From: JAJDFU01 sp964641965
GTDB lineage: Bacteria > Bacteroidota > Bacteroidia > Chitinophagales > Saprospiraceae
Assembly: GCA_964641965.1 (NCBI GenBank)
Contig: CAZXLD010000002.1
Coordinates: 152,714-216,713 of the forward strand
DNA length: 64,000 nt
Reading direction: 5' to 3'
The translations under genes and the position numbers were made by a program. This document shows positions 8,232 to 16,122 of the stretch, piece after piece (within the stretch, counting starts at the first letter, position 1; each line of letters starts with the position of its first letter). The notes under the pieces are model-generated. The model saw only the letters and a list, made by a program, of their open reading frames with translations. It made no database searches and was not told the DNA's origin.

Positions 8232-9905
8232 ATGGAATTGAATAAATACAGTAAATCTGTTACGCAGGATGAGACCCAGCCGGCAGCTCAGGCTATGCTC
8301 CATGCAATTGGGTTAAGCGAGGAGGATCTTCAGAAACCTCAAGTAGGTATTGCAAGCACTGGTTTTGAAGGTAATCCCTGCAACATGCACCTTAATGGCT
8401 TGGCCCAAGAGGTAAAAAGACATACGCAAGGATTAGACCTGGTAGGTTTGGTGTTCAACACGATTGGCGTGAGTGACGGAATCTCGATGGGAACTTCTGG
8501 TATGAGGTATTCTCTTCCCTCCAGAGATCTAATAGCAGACAGCATGGAAACGGTGGTGCAAGGGATGTCTTATGACGCTTTGATTACCGTGGTGGGGTGC
8601 GATAAAAATATGCCAGGGGCACTGATGGCGATGTGTCGCTTGAATCGGCCATCTATCCTGATCTATGGAGGAACTATAAATGCAGGGCACTACAAAGGGA
8701 AGGAATTGGATATTGTGTCTGCCTTTGAAGCCTTAGGAAACAAAATAGCGGGGGCTTTGAGTCCGGAAGATTTCAAGGGAATTATTCAAAATGCATGTCC
8801 GGGAGCCGGAGCATGTGGCGGCATGTATACGGCTAATACCATGTCATCGGCCATTGAGGCTTTGGGAATGAGCTTACCGTTTAGTTCGTCCAATCCGGCA
8901 ACCAGCCAAGATAAAAAAGAGGACTGTAAGAAAGCAGGGCAGGCTATTCGGTATTTACTCGAGCATGATATTAAGCCTAGCGATGTGGTGACTAAAGCCT
9001 CCTTGGAGAATGCATTCACCCTGGCTGTTGCCCTAGGCGGATCCACGAATGCTGTACTCCACTTTCTTGCTATTGCACAGGCTGCCGGACTGGATTTTAC
9101 CTTAGAAGATATTCAGCGGATATCGGATCGCACGCCCTATATCGCAGACTTAAAACCAAGTGGAAAATATTTGATGAAGGACCTCAACGCAGTTGGAGGT
9201 GTGCCCGGAGTGATGAAAGTCCTATTGGAAAATCAGCTGTTGGATGGTAACTGCCTCACTGTAACAGGTAAAACCATTGCTGAAAACCTGGAGGAAACAC
9301 CTTCTTTAAGCACTGGTCAAAAAGTAATCCTCCCCATCGATAAGCCCGTGAAACCTACAGGGCATATCCAGATCCTATATGGAAACCTGGCTAGTGAGGG
9401 AGCTGTAGCCAAAATAACCGGGAAAGAAGGCGAGCGGTTTGAAGGCCCAGCAAGAGTGTATAACAGCGAATTCGAGGCAAATGCCGGAATTCTAAATAAA
9501 GAGGTACAGCCTGGTGAAGTGGTAGTCATTCGATACGAAGGCCCCAAAGGCGGACCCGGCATGCCTGAAATGTTAAAACCTACTTCTGCAATTATGGGCG
9601 CTGGCCTCGGTAAGACAGTAGCTCTCATTACTGACGGTCGTTTTTCCGGAGGGACTCATGGTTTTGTGGTAGGTCATATCACTCCGGAAGCTCAGGAGGG
9701 TGGGCTGATTGGATTGCTTCAGAATGGGGATAAAATCACCATTGATGCACAAAAGAATTCCCTTACGGCAAATCTAACAGACGAGGAGATCAGCCTGCGA
9801 AGAAAGAATTGGGAGGCTCCTGTCCCTAAGCACAGAAAAGGAATCTTGTACAAATACGCGAAGACGGTTTCATCCGCTTCCGAAGGTTGTGTTACCGATC
9901 ATTGA
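8232..9905 (+). CDS. ilvD: Dihydroxy-acid dehydratase
   Basis: Dehydrates 2,3-dihydroxy-isovalerate and 2,3-dihydroxy-3-methylvalerate to the 2-oxo acids, the shared third step of valine and isoleucine synthesis. The Fe-S cysteines are in VVGCDKNMPGALM and NACPGAGACGGMYTANTM; the active-site region ITDGRFSGGTHGFVVGHI is intact near the C-terminus. I chose the ATG at 8232 (557 residues); an in-frame TTG at 8214 would add six residues but lies closer to the hairpin. It is the first gene of the ilv cluster and is followed by ilvB after 46 bp. Confidence 0.97.
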   Translation: MELNKYSKSVTQDETQPAAQAMLHAIGLSEEDLQKPQVGIASTGFEGNPCNMHLNGLAQEVKRHTQGLDLVGLVFNTIGVSDGISMGTSGMRYSLPSRDLIADSMETVVQGMSYDALITVVGCDKNMPGALMAMCRLNRPSILIYGGTINAGHYKGKELDIVSAFEALGNKIAGALSPEDFKGIIQNACPGAGACGGMYTANTMSSAIEALGMSLPFSSSNPATSQDKKEDCKKAGQAIRYLLEHDIKPSDVVTKASLENAFTLAVALGGSTNAVLHFLAIAQAAGLDFTLEDIQRISDRTPYIADLKPSGKYLMKDLNAVGGVPGVMKVLLENQLLDGNCLTVTGKTIAENLEETPSLSTGQKVILPIDKPVKPTGHIQILYGNLASEGAVAKITGKEGERFEGPARVYNSEFEANAGILNKEVQPGEVVVIRYEGPKGGPGMPEMLKPTSAIMGAGLGKTVALITDGRFSGGTHGFVVGHITPEAQEGGLIGLLQNGDKITIDAQKNSLTANLTDEEISLRRKNWEAPVPKHRKGILYKYAKTVSSASEGCVTDH

Positions 9906-9951
9906 TTCCATTGAAATTAATCTTGCTCTAACCACGATAAAACAACTTGTT

Positions 9952-11685
9952 ATGACCATTGCGCAGACTGCGGCAACTCTTTCACAAAAAACACCTGCTC
10001 GTACCCTCACGGGAGCCGAAGCGGTGATCCTCTCCTTGCTGGAGGAGCAGGTTGAAACCATATTCGGCTATCCAGGTGGGGCGATTATGCCCATTTATGA
10101 CGAGTTGTATCAATATCGGGATCGGCTTCGCCATGTACTCATGCGGCATGAACAAGGGGCCACACATGCTGCACAGGGCTATGCACGTGTCACAGGAAAA
10201 GTGGGAGTTTGTTTTGCGACGAGCGGTCCCGGTGCTACTAATCTGGTTACCGGGATTGCGGATGCGCAAATTGATTCCAACCCAATGGTTTGTATCACAG
10301 GTCAGGTGCCCTCACATTTATTGGGTACGGATGCCTTCCAGGAGACGGATGTTGTCGGTATTACCATGCCGATCACCAAGTGGAACTTTCAGGTCACCCG
10401 GGCGGAAGAGATACCAGGAGCCATTGCGAAAGCCTTTTATATCGCCCGGACAGGCCGTCCAGGGCCGGTACTTTTAGATATTACCAAGGATGCCCAGTTT
10501 GGTAAAGTTGATTTTTCTTATGCCCCTTGCCGCCGCATAAAATCCTACTTCCCTTTCCCAAAGCTCCAACTTGGTCAAATCAAAAAGGCAGCGGAACTTA
10601 TAAATGGCGCTAAAAAGCCGTTTTTACTGGTTGGGCATGGTGTATTGCTGTCGGAAGCACAGGAAGAGGTGATCGCCCTTACAGAGAAGGCGGGTATTCC
10701 TTGTGCCAGCACCTTGTTAGGACTTTCTGCGATTCCTAATGATCATAAGTATTATACCGGGATGCTCGGGATGCACGGAAATTACGCCCCCAATGTAAAG
10801 ACGAACGAATGCGATGTTCTGATTGCAGTTGGAATGCGATTTGATGATCGGGTTACCGGAAATCTAAACAAGTATGCCAAACAGGCCAAGGTCGTACACA
10901 TTGAGATCGATAAGTCGGAGATTAATAAAAATGTCTTCGCCCACGCACCGGTAGTAGCAGATGCACGGCAGGCCTTACAAGCCTTGCTGCCTTTGATTGA
11001 GGAGCAGAGGCATGACGAATGGCTGGCAGAATTCAGAACTACCAATCAGGTAGAATATGACAAGATTATCCAACAGGAGTTGTATCCGGATACGGGTAAG
11101 ATCCGCATGGGAGAAGTCATTCGGCAGGTTTCCGAAAAAACGGATGGACAAGCAATTATTGTAACTGATGTAGGGCAACATCAGATGGTCACCTCCAGGT
11201 ACTACCAATTTGATCAACCCCACAGCAATGTGACTTCAGGAGGCTTGGGCACGATGGGGTTTGCATTGCCTGCAGCATTTGGAGCAAAGGTAGGGCGCCC
11301 GGATCGGCAAGTAGTCGCGGTTATTGGCGACGGTGGTTTCCAAATGACTATCCAGGAGTTAGGTACCCTTCTTCAAGAAGGTACGCCGGTGAAGATCATC
11401 ATTCTTAACAATAGCTATTTGGGCATGGTCAGGCAGTGGCAGCAACTTTTCTTTGAGAAGCGCTATGCCGAAACCGAAATGGTCAACCCCGATTTTGTGG
11501 CTATTGCCAAAGGATATCAACTTGAAGCTGAGCGTGTGGAAAGTCGAGACAATCTGCCCGAGGCTATCGAACGTATGCTGGATTGTGATAGACCATTTTT
11601 GCTCGAGGTAGTTGTTGAGAAAGAGGATAATGTATTTCCTATGGTTCCATCCGGGGCATCTGTAGCTGATATACGGTTGGAGTAA
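9952..11685 (+). CDS. ilvB: Acetolactate synthase large (catalytic) subunit
   Basis: Thiamine-diphosphate enzyme that makes 2-acetolactate and 2-aceto-2-hydroxybutanoate. The catalytic Glu67 is in MRHEQGATHAAQGYARV, and the ThDP/Mg segment is GDGGFQMTIQELGTL followed by ILNNSYLGMVRQWQ. The length is 577 residues from the ATG at 9952. A TTG at 9889 would extend it by 21 residues and overlap ilvD, which is less likely because conservation begins around TARTLTGAEAV-like sequence after the ATG. IlvN follows 27 bp later, as expected for the regulatory partner. Confidence 0.97.
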   Translation: MTIAQTAATLSQKTPARTLTGAEAVILSLLEEQVETIFGYPGGAIMPIYDELYQYRDRLRHVLMRHEQGATHAAQGYARVTGKVGVCFATSGPGATNLVTGIADAQIDSNPMVCITGQVPSHLLGTDAFQETDVVGITMPITKWNFQVTRAEEIPGAIAKAFYIARTGRPGPVLLDITKDAQFGKVDFSYAPCRRIKSYFPFPKLQLGQIKKAAELINGAKKPFLLVGHGVLLSEAQEEVIALTEKAGIPCASTLLGLSAIPNDHKYYTGMLGMHGNYAPNVKTNECDVLIAVGMRFDDRVTGNLNKYAKQAKVVHIEIDKSEINKNVFAHAPVVADARQALQALLPLIEEQRHDEWLAEFRTTNQVEYDKIIQQELYPDTGKIRMGEVIRQVSEKTDGQAIIVTDVGQHQMVTSRYYQFDQPHSNVTSGGLGTMGFALPAAFGAKVGRPDRQVVAVIGDGGFQMTIQELGTLLQEGTPVKIIILNNSYLGMVRQWQQLFFEKRYAETEMVNPDFVAIAKGYQLEAERVESRDNLPEAIERMLDCDRPFLLEVVVEKEDNVFPMVPSGASVADIRLE

Positions 11686-11712
11686 AGAATTGACCTTTTA
11701 AAAAGAGAATTT

Positions 11713-12285
11713 ATGGTCCCATCAGAACCGGTTCGTTCCTGGACGATCATTGCCTTTACAGAAAATGCAGTAGGGATGCTGCATCATATCACTATTCTGT
11801 TTACCCGTAGAAAGATCAACATTGATTCGCTTACCACTTCAGAATCTGAAAAGTCAGGCGTGTATCGCTATACCCTTGTAGTGCATATGACACAAAGCCA
11901 GGCCGAGAAGGTGGTGAAACAGATAGAAAAGATAATCGGGGTTTACAAGGCAACCCTGCTGTCGGAAGAAGAAACCGTTTTCCAGGAGATTGCGCTCTAC
12001 AAGATTCCCACGGTCGAATTGACGGGAGGTGACCACATTGAAAAGCTGGTACGCAAGCATAGCGCCCGGATTTTATCGGTCCACCCGGAATTTTTGGTTA
12101 TTGAAAAAACAGGTCATGCAGAGGACACCCGGCAATTGTTAGAGGAACTACAGCCTTATCAGGTGCTCGAGTTTGTCCGATCGGGAAGAATTGCTGTGCG
12201 AAAACCGATGAAACATCTTCCAGAACATATGGAAGAGCTCGAAAAAATGCATCAGCCAGCTATTGGCACGATCAAAACGAAATAA
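11713..12285 (+). CDS. ilvN: Acetolactate synthase small (regulatory) subunit
   Basis: ACT-domain subunit that binds valine and activates IlvB. The N-terminal ACT fold is clear: WTIIAFTENAVGMLHHITIL, then RKINIDSLTTSESE, with the Gly and Asn-Ile-Asp positions that line the effector site. At 190 residues it carries the second domain (HSARILSVHPEFLVIEKTG) typical of the longer IlvN/IlvH form. It lies between ilvB and ilvC. Since LeuA here lacks its regulatory domain, IlvN is the obvious point of feedback control in the cluster. Confidence 0.95.
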   Translation: MVPSEPVRSWTIIAFTENAVGMLHHITILFTRRKINIDSLTTSESEKSGVYRYTLVVHMTQSQAEKVVKQIEKIIGVYKATLLSEEETVFQEIALYKIPTVELTGGDHIEKLVRKHSARILSVHPEFLVIEKTGHAEDTRQLLEELQPYQVLEFVRSGRIAVRKPMKHLPEHMEELEKMHQPAIGTIKTK

Positions 12286-12308
12286 AAATAAAAGCAAACA
12301 ATCAAACT

Positions 12309-13373
12309 ATGGCAAAGATCAATTTTGGAGGGGTAGAAGAAAATGTAGTTACCCGCGAAGAGTTTCCACTGGAAAAAGCCAGAGAAGTACTCAAAGATGA
12401 AGTAATTGCCATCCTGGGCTATGGGGTACAAGGTCCCGGACAATCCATGAACCTTAGGGATAATGGCTTCAATGTAATCGTTGGCCAGCGGCAAGGTTCT
12501 GGTAGTTGGGAACGGGCTATTCGCGACGGATGGGTGCCCGGCGAGACCCTCTTTCCCATTGAAGAGGCTGCGCGGCAGGCTACGATTTTGCAATACTTAC
12601 TTAGCGACGCCGGACAGATCGCTTGCTGGCCACAGGTCAAAGCACAACTGACCAAAGGAAAGGCCCTGTATTTTTCTCATGGCTTTGGGATCACTTATAG
12701 CGACCAAACCGGTATTGAGCCTCCAGAAGATGTAGATGTCATTTTGGTTGCCCCCAAGGGATCCGGTACTTCACTGCGCCGCTTATTTGTTGCGGGGAAA
12801 GGTCTGAATTCAAGTTTTGCTATTCACCAGGATGCTACCGGGCGTGCTTGGGAGCGCGTTGTGGCATTGGGTATCGGAGTCGGGTCCGGATACCTATTTG
12901 AAACCGATTTCAAGAAAGAGGTCTACTCGGATTTGACGGGCGAGCGCGGCATTTTAATGGGGGCACTGGCAGGTGTTTTTGAGGCGCAATACAACTGTTT
13001 GCGTGAAAACGGACATACCCCTTCAGAGGCATTTAACGAAACAGTAGAAGAGCTAACCCAAAGCTTAATGCCGTTGGTGGCAGAAAAGGGGATGGATTGG
13101 ATGTATGCCAATTGTTCCACCACAGCCCAACGCGGTGCCTTGGATTGGAGGCATAAATTCCGGGAAGCTGTAAAGCCGATATTCGACGAGCTTTACAACA
13201 GCGTTGCCTCCGGCAAAGAGGCTGAGATTGTCATCGAGTCTTGTAAGCAAACAGATTATCGGGAGAAATTGAATGCCGAGCTTAAAGACTTGCGCGAATC
13301 CGAGCTCTGGGAGACTGGAGCCCAGGTGCGCAAATTGCGACCCGAAAATGCAGAGGAACGCGTAGAAGCTTGA
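12309..13373 (+). CDS. ilvC: Ketol-acid reductoisomerase (Ilv5-like)
   Basis: Isomerises and reduces acetolactate (or acetohydroxybutyrate) to the dihydroxy acid with NAD(P)H and Mg2+. The dinucleotide motif is GYGVQGPGQSMNLRDNG. The C-terminal knotted domain has SDLTGERGILMGALAG, ENGHTPSEAFNETVEELTQ with the metal-binding acidic residues, and CSTTAQRGALDW. The 354-residue length and wording of these motifs resemble the fungal Ilv5/Bacteroidota branch more than the E. coli 491-residue form. The ends with VRKLRPENAEE also fit that branch. It is followed 66 bp later by ilvA. Confidence 0.95.
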   Translation: MAKINFGGVEENVVTREEFPLEKAREVLKDEVIAILGYGVQGPGQSMNLRDNGFNVIVGQRQGSGSWERAIRDGWVPGETLFPIEEAARQATILQYLLSDAGQIACWPQVKAQLTKGKALYFSHGFGITYSDQTGIEPPEDVDVILVAPKGSGTSLRRLFVAGKGLNSSFAIHQDATGRAWERVVALGIGVGSGYLFETDFKKEVYSDLTGERGILMGALAGVFEAQYNCLRENGHTPSEAFNETVEELTQSLMPLVAEKGMDWMYANCSTTAQRGALDWRHKFREAVKPIFDELYNSVASGKEAEIVIESCKQTDYREKLNAELKDLRESELWETGAQVRKLRPENAEERVEA

Positions 13374-13402
13374 ACAGAACATCAATCATCAAATAATTTA
13401 TT

Positions 13403-13430
13403 GGGGCCCTGATCCGATCAGCAGGGTCCC
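13403..13430 (+). terminator. Strong hairpin between ilvC and ilvA
   Basis: GGGGCCCTG (13403-13411) pairs with CAGGGTCCC (13422-13430) over nine positions with one G-U pair. The loop holds GATC-C-GATC. TTCTCCTAT follows and the ilvA ATG begins only ten bases after the stem. It may be a partial terminator that lowers ilvA expression, or a block to ribosome entry. Confidence 0.5.
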
Positions 13431-13439
13431 TTCTCCTAT

Positions 13440-14699
13440 ATGGCCACATCATACTCACATACCCTCATACCCCTCAACGATATCCAGTCGGCACGCCATC
13501 GCCTGGTTGGGGTTGCTCTGGCCACTCCATTCCAAAAAAATCGAACCCTTTCCCGCAAATACCAAGCTAACGTGTGGTTGAAGCGGGAAGATTTGCAAGT
13601 GGTTAGAAGCTATAAGATCAGGGGCGCATTTAACAAGATGAGCCGTCTGAATGAGGAACAACGCAAGAAAGGTATCCTATGTGCGAGTGCCGGCAATCAC
13701 GCACAAGGGGTGGCTTATTCTTGCCACCGCCTTGGAATTAAGGGTACTATTTTTATGCCCAATCCTACTCCGCTGCAAAAGATCCAGCAGGTACGGATGT
13801 TTGGAGGAGATCAGGTAGAAGTAGTAATTACCGGCGATACGTTTGATGAATCCTATCAAGCATCCTTAATTCATCAGCGCGAAACTCAAAAGGTCTTCGT
13901 CCATCCGTTCAATGATCCGGACATTATTTGCGGTCAGGGGACTGTAGGCTGGGAAATCATAGACGCTGCTACAGGTCCGATCGACATTCTTTTTGTTCCG
14001 GTAGGCGGTGGCGGACTTGCTTCTGGAGTGGGTACGGTATTTCGCGCCTTGAGCCCATCTACACGAATAATTGGTGTAGAACCCGAAGGAGCTCCATCCA
14101 TGAAGACTGCCCTGGAAGCAGGTAAATTGGTACGGCTTGACCAGATTGATCCTTTCGTGGACGGAGCCGCCACCCAGGAGGTGGGCGATCTAACGCTGGC
14201 CCATTGCCAAGAGGTGCTCGATGAAGTCATTACAGTGCCTGAAGGTAGGATCTGCTCCACCATCCTGGATTTGTACAATCGGGATGCGATCGTAGTAGAA
14301 CCTGCAGGCGCTCTTACAGTTGCTGCACTTGCTCACTACCAGGTAGAAGGTAAAAATGTAGCCTGTGTTCTTAGCGGTAGCAACAACGATATTGTCCGCA
14401 TGGAAGAGATCAAGGAGCGGTCCTTGTTGTATGAGGGGCTGAAACACTACTTCATTGTCCGGTTTCCCCAACGCCCTGGAGCCTTAAAAGAATTTGTACT
14501 TCATGTATTGGGCCCCTCAGATGATATTACACACTTTGCATACACAAAGAAAACAAGTCGCGAACAGGGGCCGGCGGTGGTCGGTATTGAGTTGCAGGCA
14601 CCAGAAGACTTTGAACCCCTATTGGATCGTATGCAGGAAAGAGGTTTTTTGGGAGAGTATCTCAATAAAAAGGAAGAACTTTTCCAATACTTGGTGTAA
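13440..14699 (+). CDS. ilvA: Threonine dehydratase (ammonia-lyase), biosynthetic
   Basis: PLP enzyme that deaminates threonine to 2-oxobutanoate for isoleucine synthesis. The PLP lysine is in VRSYKIRGAFNKM, the SAGNHAQGVAYS loop holds the substrate/cofactor, and VPVGGGGLASGVG is the phosphate-binding glycine loop. The C-terminal 80 residues (HYFIVRFPQRPGALKEFVLH) form a single ACT-like domain, shorter than the double ACT-like tail of the E. coli enzyme. Total length is 419 residues. It closes the ilvDBNCA block, with a terminator about 60 bp downstream. Confidence 0.96.
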   Translation: MATSYSHTLIPLNDIQSARHRLVGVALATPFQKNRTLSRKYQANVWLKREDLQVVRSYKIRGAFNKMSRLNEEQRKKGILCASAGNHAQGVAYSCHRLGIKGTIFMPNPTPLQKIQQVRMFGGDQVEVVITGDTFDESYQASLIHQRETQKVFVHPFNDPDIICGQGTVGWEIIDAATGPIDILFVPVGGGGLASGVGTVFRALSPSTRIIGVEPEGAPSMKTALEAGKLVRLDQIDPFVDGAATQEVGDLTLAHCQEVLDEVITVPEGRICSTILDLYNRDAIVVEPAGALTVAALAHYQVEGKNVACVLSGSNNDIVRMEEIKERSLLYEGLKHYFIVRFPQRPGALKEFVLHVLGPSDDITHFAYTKKTSREQGPAVVGIELQAPEDFEPLLDRMQERGFLGEYLNKKEELFQYLV

Positions 14700-14756
14700 T
14701 GGGGTCCGAAAGAATCTGATCGTACTACTAGCAGGTGCTTCCAAACTTCTATCTCT

Positions 14757-14785
14757 CCTCCAAATCCAATCCTTGGTGGTTTTTT
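14757..14785 (+). terminator. Rho-independent terminator after ilvA
   Basis: CCTCCAA (14757-14763) and TTGGTGG (14773-14779) pair with one T-T mismatch and are followed at once by six T residues (14780-14785). It lies 58 bp after the ilvA stop and reads on the plus strand, so it is the likely end of the ilv transcript. Confidence 0.6.
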
Positions 14786-15030
14786 CGTAATTTTATAGCG
14801 TAACTCCCCGGATAATTTGCGGCTTTACGGTAGGACCAACATGCTCATTATCCCACAATCCTGAGTCCTCTATTACATTCGGATTAGGCATTTGCTTTTC
14901 CCCTTAGCTACTAATAAGTGGAATGCATTTCTGGGAATAGAAAAGTTGAGCTCGAGCTTGATCAGGCTGCCTGATATTCGGGAGACTATTTATTGGGAAC
15001 CAAGCCTACAGGCCTCAAACTTTTTTCCGC
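14786..15030 (+). promoter_or_regulatory. Intergenic region upstream of the LytTR regulator
   Basis: Together with the terminator, this fills the 331-bp gap between ilvA and the response regulator. I see no gene, no exact TAnnTTTG box and no strong repeat. It presumably holds the promoter of the response regulator. Confidence 0.3.
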
Positions 15031-15774
15031 ATGGAAGGGCAAGGAAAGATCCTTATTGTAGAGGATGAACTGATTATTGCCGCAAACCTATCGCTACAGC
15101 TCAACAAGATGGGTTATGAAGTGACCGGCATTCTCACCCGTGGAGAAGACGTGCTGGATCATTTGAAAGAAAATAAACCGGATATTCTGCTGTTGGATAT
15201 TCGCTTAAAAGGCGATTGGGATGGCATCCGAGCGGCTGAGGAAGTTAAGAAGCGGTTTGACTTACCCATCATTTTTTTGACCGCCAATGCTGATGATGCC
15301 CATTTCAACCGGGCCAAGGCGGCTAAGCCGGATGCTTTTATATCCAAACCTTTCAAGAAACTCGATTTAAAGCGAGCCATTGAGCTGACCATTTCTCGGA
15401 AAGAAAAATCGGAGCTTGGGGCGCATGATAGTGTCGCCGAACAAGAGGATTCTATCGTGCTCAAGGATCGAATTTTCGTTCGTCACAAGGAGAAAATGGT
15501 CCGGCTTTTCCTGGATGAAATTCAATTTATTGCTGCAGAGCGCAATTACAGCCGTATTTATTGCTGTGGAAAAGAATACGTGCTGTCGGTTCCCTTGAAG
15601 ACCTTAGAACGGAAAATCAACAATCCTATGTTCCTCCGGATTCACCGTTCTTACATGGTCAATTTAGCTAGAGTCGATGAGGTTGGGGAAGGACATATTG
15701 TCATTGACCAAAAAACCTTGCCACTGGGCCAAGGACAGCGAACACGCCTTTTAGCCCGGATTCAACGGATATAA
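15031..15774 (+). CDS. LytTR-family response regulator
   Basis: Two-component regulator of 247 residues. The receiver domain (about residues 5-120) has the acidic pair Glu11-Asp12, the phospho-acceptor Asp56 in DILLLDIRL, and SKPFKK with the conserved Lys-Pro. The C-terminal LytTR DNA-binding domain (about 145-247) shows IQFIAAERNYSRIY and FLRIHRSYMVNL, both hallmark segments. No histidine kinase is adjacent, so its partner is encoded elsewhere; in Bacteroidota the partner is often a 7TM or YehU-type kinase. The targets are unknown. Confidence 0.93.
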   Translation: MEGQGKILIVEDELIIAANLSLQLNKMGYEVTGILTRGEDVLDHLKENKPDILLLDIRLKGDWDGIRAAEEVKKRFDLPIIFLTANADDAHFNRAKAAKPDAFISKPFKKLDLKRAIELTISRKEKSELGAHDSVAEQEDSIVLKDRIFVRHKEKMVRLFLDEIQFIAAERNYSRIYCCGKEYVLSVPLKTLERKINNPMFLRIHRSYMVNLARVDEVGEGHIVIDQKTLPLGQGQRTRLLARIQRI

Positions 15775-16119
15775 CCATGGGTAAGTAAAATCCAGGTTAC
15801 GGACAGTTTTTACCGGCCTTCGTACTATCTCACTTCCGGATTGGCCCCTAAATAAGTATTATAGAGTCTATATCGCAGAGTTGGGTAACGTGGGTAAGGT
15901 ACGATCTCAAAAACACCTAATAAACCAGATTGTAGGGCCTTCCGGCTCCTTTATTAAAGTAGCCGGAAGGTACTTTTGAACCGAAAAGCCTTCAATTTTG
16001 GCAACAGCCAAATCAAGGATACAATGGAGAGAGTAGGGTAGGGATGAACCTTGTCTGTCGAGACAATTTTTAGCTTACCCTAAATATTTTGATAAGTCAG
16101 GCCCGTGGTCTGGCTTTTT
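15775..16119 (+). other. Structured intergenic region between convergent genes
   Basis: No protein gene is supported here. It holds, in order: a 10-bp perfect hairpin (15938-15970), an exact TACTTTTG box (15971-15978), a two-stem structure (16034-16082), and a canonical terminator (16095-16121). The separate entries give the details. Confidence 0.6.
15938..15970 (+). terminator. 10-bp perfect hairpin, possible terminator of the LytTR gene
   Basis: CCTTCCGGCT (15938-15947) and AGCCGGAAGG (15961-15970) pair perfectly around a 13-base loop and are followed by TACTTTTG. It sits 163 bp after the regulator's stop. The T-poor tail makes a terminator role plausible rather than certain. Confidence 0.5.
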
Positions 16120-16122
16120 TTA
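15985..16122 (+). ncRNA. Candidate small structured RNA
   Basis: A TACTTTTG sequence at 15971-15978 matches the Bacteroidota -7 box TAnnTTTG, so a transcript could begin near 15985. The RNA would form an outer 9-bp stem (16034-16042 with 16074-16082, TAGGGTA/TACCCTA core) enclosing a perfect TTGTCT-GTCG-AGACAA hairpin (16051-16066), and then end at a terminator with a seven-T tail. No plus-strand gene follows for 2 kb, so it is not a riboswitch. The alternative is a long 3' untranslated region of the LytTR gene. I recognise no known RNA family. The 5' end is approximate. Confidence 0.35.
16095..16121 (+). terminator. Rho-independent terminator (plus strand)
   Basis: AGTCAGGCC (16095-16103) pairs with GGTCTGGCT (16107-16115) across a CGT loop, nine pairs including two G-U, followed directly by a T run to 16121. 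Its tail overlaps the stop codon of the convergent aminotransferase gene. Confidence 0.75.
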
